This document shows, piece after piece, positions 1 through 6,251 of a stretch of DNA of 7,546 bases (its first letter is position 1; every line of letters starts with the position of its first letter). Source of the DNA: Clostridium sp. CAG:575. Its GTDB lineage: Bacteria > Bacillota > Clostridia > TANB77 > CAG-508. Made by a program: the position numbers and the translations under genes. The stretch covers positions 1 to 7,546 of the forward strand of contig FR884546.1 in the NCBI GenBank assembly GCA_000435535.1, written 5' to 3'. The notes beneath the pieces are model-generated. The model was not told the DNA's origin and did no database searches. It saw nothing but the letters and a program-made list of their open reading frames with translations.

Positions 1-34
1 CTCTTTCCTATTCTTTTAATTTTTAGGAGGTTTT

Positions 35-3000
35 ATGGGATTAAGAATTGTATATGGAAAATCAGGAAGTGGAAAAAGTGAATTTTGCTTTTCTGAAATA
101 GCTAATTTAATAGAAAAAGAAAAGAAAATATATATTATAACACCAGAACAATTTTCATTTACAGCAGAAAAAAAATTAATGGAAAAAATGGACAAATTAG
201 AAAAAAATGTAGCTATAAATGCAGAAGTAATAACATTAAGTAGAATGGCATTTAGAGTACTACAAGAAGTAGGGGGCAGTAAAAAAACAAAACTTACAAA
301 GTGTGGAAAAGCCATGTTAATTTATTCAATTTTGAATAATAAGAAAAAAGAATTAAAATTTTTAAGTAAATCTGACGAAAATATAGATATATCAATGGCG
401 GCAATTACAGAACTAAAAAAACATGGAGTTACAACAGAAAAAATACAAGAAGAAATAGAAAAGTTACAAGATGACTATTTAAAAGCAAAGTTAAAAGACA
501 TGCAATTAATTTATCAAAATTTTGAAGAAAAATTAACTGGAAATTACATAGAAGAAACAGATTTATTAACAATGCTTGCACAAAATGTGGAAAACACAGA
601 TATAATAAGAGATAGCTTGATTTATATAGATGAATTTTCTGGATTTACAGCACAAGAATATGAAGTAATAAAAGAACTAATAAAAATAGCAAAACAAGTC
701 ACAATAACAATATGTACAGATGAATTAAATCCAAGTGCATACCCAGATAATGATATTTTTTATTCTAATAAAATAACAGTTTCAAAGATACTTAATTTAG
801 TAAAAGAAAATAATTTGAAATTAGAAAAAAGCATATATTTAAAAGAAACACCAAGATTTAAAACTAAAGAATTACAACATTTAGAAAAAAACATATATCA
901 AAATAAAATACAAAAATATGAGAATAAGCCACAAAATTTACAGCTATTTTTAGCACAAAATCCATATTCCGAAATTGAAAACATAGCAAAAGAAATAACA
1001 AAATTAGTAAGAGATGAAAAAATAAGTTATAAAAATATTTCTATAATAACAAAAAATATAGATACATATTCAAGTTTAGTAAAAGCAATATTTGCAGAAT
1101 ATAAAATACCAGTTTTTATAGACGAAAAAAAAGACTTAAATCAAAATAGAATTGTGCAATACATATTATCAATTTTAGAAATATATAGTAGCAATTATTC
1201 AAAAGAAGCGGTATTTAATTATTTAAAAACAGGATTTGTAGACATAGATTTAAACGATTTATTTGAATTGGAAAACTATTGCACAAAATGGGGAATAAAG
1301 CAAAAAAAGTGGAAAAATAATTTTACATATGGAATTACAGAACAAACAAAAGAAAAAATAGAATATCTAAATAAATTGAGAGAACAAATAATAGAGCCAT
1401 TAGTAGAGTTAAGAACAAAATTTGGAACAGTAAAACAAACAACAAAAGCAATTTATGATTTTATGCAGGAACAACAAATTGAACAAAAAATTAGCAATAA
1501 AATGAAAAAACTAGAAGAAAAAGGAATGTTAGAACTAGCACAAGAATATAAAACAAGTTATCAAATTATTTTGGATATATTTGATGAAATGGTTCTTATA
1601 TTTGGAGAAGATAAAATTGGAATTGAACAATATCGTCAGATTTTAAAAACAGGATTAAAAAATAGTGAATTAGGAAAAATTCCAGGAACACAAGACCAAG
1701 TAATAATAGGAGATGTAGATAGGTCAAGAACACATAAAGTTGATATAATATTTATTATTGGACTAAATGATGGAAGTTTTCCAAGTGTAAACAAAGCAGA
1801 AGGATATTTTGGAGATAAAGATAGACAAACACTAAAAAATGACGGAATTGAACTAGCAAATGGAACATTGGAAAATTTATATGAAGAAAATTTTAACATA
1901 TACAAAGTTTTTACAACAGCAGAACAAAAACTTTACTTATCATATGTATCAACAGATTCAGAAGGAAAAGCACTAAGACCATCAACAATGATATATAAAA
2001 TAAAAAAGATATTCCCACAAATTCAAGAAGAAAGTGACATGATAAACAAAAAATATGAAATATCAAGTCCGATAATTACATATCAAGAACTATTAGAAAA
2101 TATAGCTAATCTAAAAGAAAAAAATGAAATAGATCCAATATGGTATGTAGCATATCAATATTATAAAAATCAAGAAAAATGGAATACTAAGCTACAAAAA
2201 GACTTAGAAGCAATAGATTATACTAATATACCGAAAAATGTAGAAAAAGAAAAAGTCGAAAAACTATATGGGAACACATTAAAAACAAGTGTATCTAAAT
2301 TAGAGACATTTGCAAAATGCCCATTTTCTTATTATTTGCAATATGGATTAAAATTAAAAGAAAGAGAAGAATTAAAAGTACAAAACTTTGACACAGGTTC
2401 ATTCATGCACGAAGTAATTGACCAATTTTTCGAAAAAGTAAAAAATGAAAAAATAAAATTGTCAGCATTATTAGAAACACCTGAAAAAATAGAAAAACTA
2501 GTTGATAATGTAGTAGAAGAAAAACTAGAAATGGGAAAAAGATATAACTTTGTAGCAACAGCAAAATACAAAGTATTAGTAAAAAGATTAAAAAGAATAG
2601 TATCAAAAGCATTAAAATTTATAATAGAAGGATTAGTTTATAGTGAATTTAATATAGAAGGAACAGAAATAGAATTCGGAAAAAATTGTAAATATCAACC
2701 AATTACAATACAATTAGATGATGGAAGAAAAATAGAGATAACAGGAAAAATAGATAGAGTAGACACAGCAATAGATGAAAACGAAAAGTATTTGCGTATA
2801 GTAGACTATAAATCATCAACAAAAAACATAGACTTAAACGAAGTATATGCAGGTACACAGTTGCAATTATTAACATATATGGATGCAGTATGTAAAGAAA
2901 AAGATTGCATTCCAGCAGGAGTTCTATATTTTAGCCTATTAGAACAAATAATAACATCAGACAAAAAAATAACAGAAGAAGAAATAGAAGAAAAATTAAG

Positions 3001-3394
3001 AAAAGAATTTAAGATGAAAGGCTTAATTTTATCAGATGTAAAAGTAATTCAAATGCAAGACAAAACACTAAAAACAGGAACATCCAAAATAATACCAGCA
3101 ACATTAAACAAAGATGGAGAAATAGTAGAAAGCAAGACAAATGGAGTAAACATAGAAGAATTTAAAATTTTGCAATCATATATAACAAGAACAATTAAAC
3201 AAATTGCAAAAGAAATACTAAGAGGAAATATAGAACTAAAACCATATAATAAAAAAGGTCAAAAACCATGTGAATATTGTTCATACAAAGCAATATGTCA
3301 ATTTAATCCAAGAATGTGTGGAAATAGATATAATTATATAGACAAAAAATCAAAAGATGATATAATGAACAAAATGAAAAATACAAAAGATTAA
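35..3394 (+). CDS. addB: ATP-dependent helicase/deoxyribonuclease subunit B (AddB)
   Basis: The product is the AddB half of the AddAB (RexAB) complex, which resects double-strand breaks, recognises Chi and prepares 3' ends for RecA in the cytoplasm. At 1119 residues it is close to the usual AddB size. Seen in the sequence: a Walker A at residues 8-15 (GKSGSGKS); the AddB-typical TPEQFSF segment at 36-42; the conserved GLNDGSFP motif at 576-583; and a C-terminal RecB-type nuclease domain with His792 (FMHE), Asp907 (GKIDRVD) and Asp924-Tyr-Lys926. The four iron-sulfur cysteines are present: Cys762 ahead of the nuclease core, and Cys1079, Cys1082 and Cys1088 near the C-terminus (C-x2-C-x5-C). 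The ATG follows AGGAGG at 25-30 after only 4 bases, which is short but has no better rival. The usual partner addA is not downstream, where pgeF follows after 66 bp; it may lie upstream of the window or elsewhere. All key residues are intact. Confidence 0.97.
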   Translation: MGLRIVYGKSGSGKSEFCFSEIANLIEKEKKIYIITPEQFSFTAEKKLMEKMDKLEKNVAINAEVITLSRMAFRVLQEVGGSKKTKLTKCGKAMLIYSILNNKKKELKFLSKSDENIDISMAAITELKKHGVTTEKIQEEIEKLQDDYLKAKLKDMQLIYQNFEEKLTGNYIEETDLLTMLAQNVENTDIIRDSLIYIDEFSGFTAQEYEVIKELIKIAKQVTITICTDELNPSAYPDNDIFYSNKITVSKILNLVKENNLKLEKSIYLKETPRFKTKELQHLEKNIYQNKIQKYENKPQNLQLFLAQNPYSEIENIAKEITKLVRDEKISYKNISIITKNIDTYSSLVKAIFAEYKIPVFIDEKKDLNQNRIVQYILSILEIYSSNYSKEAVFNYLKTGFVDIDLNDLFELENYCTKWGIKQKKWKNNFTYGITEQTKEKIEYLNKLREQIIEPLVELRTKFGTVKQTTKAIYDFMQEQQIEQKISNKMKKLEEKGMLELAQEYKTSYQIILDIFDEMVLIFGEDKIGIEQYRQILKTGLKNSELGKIPGTQDQVIIGDVDRSRTHKVDIIFIIGLNDGSFPSVNKAEGYFGDKDRQTLKNDGIELANGTLENLYEENFNIYKVFTTAEQKLYLSYVSTDSEGKALRPSTMIYKIKKIFPQIQEESDMINKKYEISSPIITYQELLENIANLKEKNEIDPIWYVAYQYYKNQEKWNTKLQKDLEAIDYTNIPKNVEKEKVEKLYGNTLKTSVSKLETFAKCPFSYYLQYGLKLKEREELKVQNFDTGSFMHEVIDQFFEKVKNEKIKLSALLETPEKIEKLVDNVVEEKLEMGKRYNFVATAKYKVLVKRLKRIVSKALKFIIEGLVYSEFNIEGTEIEFGKNCKYQPITIQLDDGRKIEITGKIDRVDTAIDENEKYLRIVDYKSSTKNIDLNEVYAGTQLQLLTYMDAVCKEKDCIPAGVLYFSLLEQIITSDKKITEEEIEEKLRKEFKMKGLILSDVKVIQMQDKTLKTGTSKIIPATLNKDGEIVESKTNGVNIEEFKILQSYITRTIKQIAKEILRGNIELKPYNKKGQKPCEYCSYKAICQFNPRMCGNRYNYIDKKSKDDIMNKMKNTKD

Positions 3395-3444
3395 AATTAA
3401 GGACAATAACTAAAAATCACAATTGCAGCCAGATTTGTATAATT

Positions 3445-3452
3445 GGAAAGGG
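3445..3452 (+). promoter_or_regulatory. Ribosome-binding site that fixes the pgeF start
   Basis: A purine-rich GGAAAGGG lies 8 bases before the ATG at 3461. The open reading frame can be extended upstream to a TTG at 3443, but that codon overlaps this site and has no Shine-Dalgarno of its own, so the ATG is the preferred start. Confidence 0.7.
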
Positions 3453-3460
3453 ATTTTTTA

Positions 3461-4309
3461 ATGAAAAATTTAAGCAATCAAAATATTGTACACATAGAAA
3501 AAGATGGAGTACAATATATACAATTTAAAAAGTTATTAGAATATAAAGACATAATTACACATGCGTATTCAATTGGAGTTGATGTAAACTTTAGAACAGC
3601 AAGAATAAATAAGCAGGCATTACCAGAAAACGAATATAAAAAAGCAATACAAGATTATAAAAATTTGTGTGATAATATAGGACTAGATTATAAAAACGTA
3701 GTAAAAACCAATCAACAACATACAGATGAAGTTAAAATTGTAACAGAAAAAGAAAATAAAGATTTTATGGATATAAACCTAGAAAAATATTCAAAAACAG
3801 ATGGATTAATAACAAACAAATCAAACTTCGTTTTAAGTACAACAAATGCAGACTGTATTTTATTACTATTCTTTGACCCAATTACAAAAACAATAGCAAA
3901 TGTTCACTCTGGATGGAAAGGAACACTACAAAGAATTTCAGTAAAAACTATAGAAAAAATGAAAAAAGAATTTAATTGTATGCCAGAAAATATTATTTGT
4001 TGTATTTGCCCAAGTATTAGAAAATGCCATTTTGAAGTTGACAAAGATGTAAAAGAACAATTTGAAAATGAATTTAAAGATATAAATATTTCAAATTCAA
4101 TAGAAATAATGGATAAGCAGCTAAACAAGGAAAAATGGAATATAGACACAGTTTTAATAAATAAAATTTTGTTAAAAAAAGAAGGCCTAATAGAAGAAAA
4201 TATAATAGACTCAGGAATTTGCAGTATGTGTAATTCTGACATAATACATTCATTTAGAGTAGAAAAAGAAAATTATGGACTAGAAACAGCACTAATTTGT
4301 TTAAAATAA
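3461..4309 (+). CDS. pgeF: PgeF/YlmD-family purine nucleoside phosphorylase (former DUF152, 'polyphenol oxidase')
   Basis: This is a 282-residue member of the PgeF/YlmD/YfiH/LACC1 family. Characterised members are cytoplasmic zinc enzymes acting on adenosine, inosine and S-methylthioadenosine (phosphorolysis and deamination). The Escherichia coli member has also been linked to cell-wall precursor fidelity, and the old 'laccase' name is misleading. Seen in the sequence: the metal and active-site set His87 (NQQHTDEV), Cys132 (TNADCILLLF) and His149 in the hallmark NVHSGWKGT, followed by ICPSIRKCHFEV, the local form of the family's GPsIgxxxYEV. The C-terminal region keeps an Arg in HSFRVEKE, but the following family 'TGR' reads YGL, a mild divergence. 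It lies 66 bp after addB and 45 bp before the S66 peptidase gene on the same strand, so co-transcription is plausible. No clear promoter or terminator was found in either gap. Which nucleoside it prefers cannot be read from the sequence. Confidence 0.93.
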   Translation: MKNLSNQNIVHIEKDGVQYIQFKKLLEYKDIITHAYSIGVDVNFRTARINKQALPENEYKKAIQDYKNLCDNIGLDYKNVVKTNQQHTDEVKIVTEKENKDFMDINLEKYSKTDGLITNKSNFVLSTTNADCILLLFFDPITKTIANVHSGWKGTLQRISVKTIEKMKKEFNCMPENIICCICPSIRKCHFEVDKDVKEQFENEFKDINISNSIEIMDKQLNKEKWNIDTVLINKILLKKEGLIEENIIDSGICSMCNSDIIHSFRVEKENYGLETALICLK

Positions 4310-4354
4310 TATTATTAATAAAAAACGAAAAACAAAAAGGAGGAATATTTTACA

Positions 4355-5263
4355 ATGATATTTCCAAAAAAATTACAAAAAGGTGATACAATAGGTGTTG
4401 TGGCGCCATCAAATCCAATAATAGGAGAAAACATACAAGAAATAGAAAAAGCAAAAGAAATTATAGAAAAATTAGGATTCAAAGTAAAATATTCAAAAAA
4501 TTTATTTTCAAACACAAATGGATATAGCAGTACAGCAAAAGAAAAGGCACAAGACATAAATGACATGTTTGCAGATAAAGATGTAAAAATGATATGGTGT
4601 GCAAAAGGTGGAGAAAATAGCAACTCAACATTTGAATATTTAGACTATAACTTAATAAAAGAAAACCCAAAAATAATATGTGGTTATAGTGATATAACAT
4701 CAATAACAAACATGATTACAGAAAAAACAGAACTAATAACATTTAGTGGAACAAACTTTAAAACAATAGCAACAGATGAAACAGATTTTAGCCTAAAAGA
4801 GATAATAAAAATATTTGTAGATGGAAACACAGAATTAGGAAATCCAGAAGATTACACTATATTACAAGAAGGAGAAGCAAAAGGTAGATTAATAGGAGGA
4901 AATTTATCACTAATAAGAGGTATGGTCGCAGGAAAATATTCAATAGATTTTAAAAATAAAATATTATTTTTAGAAGAATTAGGAATAGAAACAGGACCAG
5001 CACTTGTAAGTAACTACTTGTACTACATGAAACAAAACAGAATATTTGAACAAATAAAAGGATTATGGATAGGAAGTTATGAACACGAAAGTGGGATAAG
5101 TTTAGAAAAAATAGTTTTTGACGTAATTGGACACGATTATAAAATACCAATAATAAAATCAAATAATTTTGGACATATAGAAAACAAAATTGTAATACCA
5201 ATAGGAGCAGAAGCTGAAATGACATTTAAAAATAATGTGAAAAAAATAGAAGTATTTAGATAA
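4355..5263 (+). CDS. S66 family LD-carboxypeptidase / MccF-like peptidase
   Basis: This 302-residue cytoplasmic serine peptidase belongs to family S66, with no signal peptide and no membrane span. Family members remove the terminal D-Ala from murein tetrapeptides during peptidoglycan recycling (LdcA), or cleave the acyl-sulfamoyl adenylate of microcin C7 (MccF, self-immunity). Seen in the sequence: the N-terminal GVVAPSNPI; the nucleophile Ser112 in CGYSDIT; the acidic member Glu207 in LFLEELG; and the catalytic His274 in NFGHIENK, followed by the PIG segment near the C-terminus. The Ser-Glu-His triad is therefore complete. The length is near LdcA and shorter than typical MccF proteins, which makes a cell-wall recycling role the better guess, but the two branches cannot be separated by eye. 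A strong AAGGAGG at 4337-4343 lies 11 bases before the ATG. Palindromic repeats start 5 bp after the stop. Confidence 0.88.
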   Translation: MIFPKKLQKGDTIGVVAPSNPIIGENIQEIEKAKEIIEKLGFKVKYSKNLFSNTNGYSSTAKEKAQDINDMFADKDVKMIWCAKGGENSNSTFEYLDYNLIKENPKIICGYSDITSITNMITEKTELITFSGTNFKTIATDETDFSLKEIIKIFVDGNTELGNPEDYTILQEGEAKGRLIGGNLSLIRGMVAGKYSIDFKNKILFLEELGIETGPALVSNYLYYMKQNRIFEQIKGLWIGSYEHESGISLEKIVFDVIGHDYKIPIIKSNNFGHIENKIVIPIGAEAEMTFKNNVKKIEVFR

Positions 5264-5268
5264 AAAAT

Positions 5269-5292
5269 AAGAACTGTCCCTGTGGGACAAAA
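5269..5292 (+). repeat. 24-bp palindromic direct repeat, copy 1
   Basis: The copy begins AAGAACTGTCCC and ends GGGACAAAA. Its core is the palindrome GTCCC-tgt-GGGAC, a 5-bp stem (6 with the flanking T-A pair) with a 3-base loop. It matches copy 2 at 5302-5325 in 22 of 24 positions, with start-to-start spacing of 33 bp. The GC-rich core stands out against the AT-rich surroundings. It looks like a dispersed REP-type element, but the genome copy number cannot be seen here. Confidence 0.75.
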
Positions 5293-5301
5293 ATGACCCA
5301 C
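5282..5301 (+). repeat. Alternative hairpin bridging the two palindromic repeats
   Basis: GTGGGACA at 5282-5289 and TGACCCAC at 5294-5301 form an 8-bp stem with one A-A mismatch and an AAAA loop. It uses the right half of copy 1, so it would compete with the local copy 1 hairpin. No T-tract follows on the plus strand, so it is not a standard terminator for the gene before it. Confidence 0.5.
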
Positions 5302-5325
5302 AAGAACCGTCCCTCTGGGACAAAA
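5302..5325 (+). repeat. 24-bp palindromic direct repeat, copy 2
   Basis: Second copy of the element at 5269-5292, with core GTCCC-tct-GGGAC. It differs from copy 1 by one base in the left flank (T to C) and one in the loop (G to C). The AAAA that ends the repeat runs directly into the GGAG (5326-5329) that serves the glycosylase gene, so a hairpin here would sit right beside that ribosome-binding site. Confidence 0.75.
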
Positions 5326-5335
5326 GGAGCAAAAA

Positions 5336-5899
5336 ATGTATGAAACATGGGAAGAACTAGAAAAATCAATTATAAATTGTAACAAATGTAAATTATGCAA
5401 GACTAGACAGAATATTGTATTTGGAGTAGGAAATAGGAATGCAGATATAATGTTTATAGGCGAAGGACCAGGAGCGGATGAAGATAGGCTCGGAGAGCCT
5501 TTTGTTGGCAGAGCTGGGCAACTAATGAATTTAGCATTTGGAATAGTAGGTATAAAAAGAGAAGAAGTATATATTGCAAATATTGTCAAATGCAGACCAC
5601 CAGCAAATAGAAACCCAGAAGATGATGAAGCAAATGTATGCCTAGATTATTTAAGAAATCAAGTTATACTAGTAAAACCTAAAATAATTGTGTTACTAGG
5701 AAATGTAGCATTAAAAAATATATTAGGAAAAGAATACGGAATTACAGCATCAAGAGGAAAATGGATTGAGAAAAAAGGAATAATGTATATGCCAACATGG
5801 CATCCAGCAGCATTACTAAGAGATGAAACAAAAAAAGTTGACTTTATAAAGGATTTAATGTTGGTGGTGGAAGAAATAAAAGCTGAACAACGAAAATGA
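5336..5899 (+). CDS. Family 4 (iron-sulfur) uracil-DNA glycosylase
   Basis: This 187-residue monofunctional DNA glycosylase removes uracil produced by cytosine deamination and starts base-excision repair. Seen in the sequence: the four cluster cysteines of family 4, Cys15 and Cys18 (C-x2-C), Cys86 (NIVKCRPP) and Cys102 (ANVCLDYL); the uracil-binding and catalytic motif GEGPGADED at 42-50; the FVGRAGQLM segment that follows; and the DNA-minor-groove motif HPAALLRD from His156. Length and motif spacing are normal for the UDGa group. The start is set by GGAG at 5326-5329, 6 bases upstream of the ATG. It follows the S66 peptidase by 72 bp, a gap filled by two palindromic repeats, and is the last gene of the housekeeping block. 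No convincing T-tailed terminator follows it; there is only an AT-only palindrome at 5909-5923. Confidence 0.95.
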   Translation: MYETWEELEKSIINCNKCKLCKTRQNIVFGVGNRNADIMFIGEGPGADEDRLGEPFVGRAGQLMNLAFGIVGIKREEVYIANIVKCRPPANRNPEDDEANVCLDYLRNQVILVKPKIIVLLGNVALKNILGKEYGITASRGKWIEKKGIMYMPTWHPAALLRDETKKVDFIKDLMLVVEEIKAEQRK

Positions 5900-5928
5900 A
5901 ATGTTTTTCAAAATATTATTTTGTTCGC

Positions 5929-5957
5929 TTGTATTTATAATAAAAATATTGTATAGT
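5929..5957 (+). promoter_or_regulatory. Predicted promoter of the small-peptide mRNA
   Basis: TTGTAT (5929-5934) and TATAGT (5952-5957) are separated by exactly 17 bases. The -10 matches consensus at five of six positions and the -35 at three of six, so this is a moderate promoter. Transcription would start near 5964-5965, at the edge of the left inverted repeat, and give a leader of about 78 nt before the peptide start codon. Confidence 0.6.
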
Positions 5958-5964
5958 TATAAAC

Positions 5965-5999
5965 ATAGAAAATGAGAATAAGCAGTGTGCGTGCTACCA
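5965..5999 (+). repeat. Left arm of the inverted repeat bounding the toxin-like unit
   Basis: The arm starts with ATAGAAAATGAGA (5965-5977) and ends with TGCTACCA (5992-5999). Both blocks occur in reverse complement, with identical 14-base spacing between them, at 6213-6247. The arm begins at the predicted transcription start of the peptide mRNA. Confidence 0.75.
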
Positions 6000-6037
6000 C
6001 TTTACATACACAGTTTTACTGTGAGAATGGAGGTGGT
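5996..6037 (+). promoter_or_regulatory. Leader structure predicted to hide the Shine-Dalgarno
   Basis: ACCACTTT (5996-6003) can pair with GAGGTGGT at 6030-6037 as RNA: six Watson-Crick and two G-U pairs over eight positions. This covers most of the GGAGG at 6029-6033. A small hairpin (stem CACAG 6009-6013 with CTGTG 6019-6023, loop TTTTA) sits inside the enclosed segment. An SD-blocking helix enclosing a small stem-loop is reminiscent of the leader of fst mRNA. The pairing was found by eye and not by energy calculation. Confidence 0.5.
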
Positions 6038-6047
6038 GCTATATGGT
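6033..6047 (+). repeat. Direct repeats DRa/DRb, copy at the peptide start
   Basis: GTGGTG (6033-6038) and TATATGGT (6040-6047) lie one base apart. The first overlaps the Shine-Dalgarno and the second contains the ATG at 6043-6045. The same two words recur in the same order at 6190-6195 and 6209-6216, inside the region transcribed as antisense RNA. The antisense RNA therefore carries complements of both. Confidence 0.65.
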
Positions 6048-6159
6048 TGAACAAATTTTGATAATGATAATACACTTACTTTGTTACGGATTAGTAGGAA
6101 TAACTATCATAGCATTTGCCTTGATTATTGCAATAGTAGTAATTTTGAGCAAACAATAA
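6043..6159 (+). CDS. 38-residue hydrophobic single-span peptide, putative type I toxin
   Basis: The peptide begins MVEQILIMIIHLLCYG and ends VVILSKQ. Residues 4-35 are almost all Ile, Leu, Val, Ala, Gly and Phe, so it is essentially one membrane helix with Glu3 at one end and Lys37 at the other. This is the typical shape of a type I toxin or holin-like micropeptide. The start is supported by GGAGG at 6029-6033, 9 bases upstream. It has its own promoter and a 3' hairpin that starts 3 bases after the stop. A convergent antisense RNA overlaps its 3' end. I do not recognise the sequence as Fst, TxpA, BsrG, the Clostridioides toxins or the Hol-Tox family, so toxicity is inferred from size, hydrophobicity and context. 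A plain small membrane peptide under antisense control is the alternative. Its leader has more GC-rich patches than the flanking genes. Confidence 0.75.
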   Translation: MVEQILIMIIHLLCYGLVGITIIAFALIIAIVVILSKQ

Positions 6160-6198
6160 AAAAGCACCACATATGCTCTGCCAAGCTTTGTGGTGTTT
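6158..6198 (-). terminator. Shared hairpin terminator, canonical on the minus strand
   Basis: AAGCACCACA (6162-6171) pairs with TGTGGTGTTT (6189-6198) in a 10-bp stem with one G-T pair. The loop holds a further 3-bp GCT/AGC stem around CTGCCA. On the minus strand the stem is followed by TTTTTT (complement of 6158-6163), the pattern of an intrinsic terminator. On the plus strand the tail is only TTTATCATAATT, so termination of the peptide mRNA is probably leakier. Confidence 0.75.
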
Positions 6199-6216
6199 AT
6201 CATAATTATATATGGT
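6190..6216 (+). repeat. Direct repeats DRa/DRb, copy in the antisense template
   Basis: GTGGTG (6190-6195) and TATATGGT (6209-6216) repeat the two words found at the peptide start (6033-6047), in the same order but 13 bases apart instead of 1. GTGGTG is also part of the right terminator arm. Confidence 0.65.
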
Positions 6217-6247
6217 AGCATACATTTCTGTGGCTCTCATTTTCTAT
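6213..6247 (-). repeat. Right arm of the inverted repeat bounding the toxin-like unit
   Basis: Reverse complement of the left arm: TGGTAGCA (6213-6220) and TCTCATTTTCTAT (6235-6247). It begins at the predicted start of the antisense RNA, so that RNA would begin with the same 13 nt as the peptide mRNA. Confidence 0.75.
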
Positions 6248-6251
6248 ATTT

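Larger units (their letters stand above)
6157..6246 (-). ncRNA. Predicted antisense RNA (antitoxin), about 90 nt
   Basis: Transcription from the consensus minus-strand promoter would start near 6245-6246 and stop at the T-tract after the hairpin, near 6157. The RNA would overlap the peptide stop codon and be fully complementary to the last 40-50 nt of the peptide mRNA. It would also carry ACCATATA and CACCAC, which are complementary to the peptide start codon and Shine-Dalgarno region. The size and convergent layout match RNA II of the par locus of plasmid pAD1 in kind, though not in sequence. Confidence 0.7.

Noticed and set aside
3438..3443. TATAAT before pgeF as an internal promoter
   Set aside because: No -35-like hexamer at 16-18 bases upstream, and the start point would fall within the ribosome-binding site.
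3443..3460. TTG-initiated six-codon N-terminal extension of pgeF
   Set aside because: The TTG overlaps the Shine-Dalgarno that serves the ATG at 3461 and has no ribosome-binding site itself.
3904..4242. Long minus-strand open frames opposite the coding genes (also at 5137-5589 and 7003-7467)
   Set aside because: They are antisense to confidently identified genes and show low-complexity Ser/Phe/Leu-rich translations expected from A-rich coding strands.
5269..5325. CRISPR array
   Set aside because: There are only two repeats with a 9-bp gap, each a perfect small palindrome, and no cas genes; this fits a REP-like repeat instead.
5909..5923. Palindrome CAAAATATTATTTTG after the glycosylase gene as its terminator
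   Set aside because: The stem is almost entirely A-T with no loop-supporting GC and no T-tract after it, so it would be a poor intrinsic terminator.
5896..5940. 14-codon ORF starting in an ATGA overlap with the glycosylase stop
   Set aside because: There is no Shine-Dalgarno, it is very short, and it runs into the predicted toxin promoter; chance is the simpler explanation.
6091..6240. 49-codon minus-strand ORF beginning ATGAGAGCC near the antisense RNA start
   Set aside because: It has no Shine-Dalgarno, runs through a canonical terminator, and lies antisense to the hydrophobic peptide; its ATGAGA start is a by-product of the inverted repeat.
5965..6247. Miniature transposable element with terminal inverted repeats
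   Set aside because: The arms coincide with the two predicted transcription starts and no target-site duplication is visible outside them. Not excluded, but less well supported than a regulatory locus.
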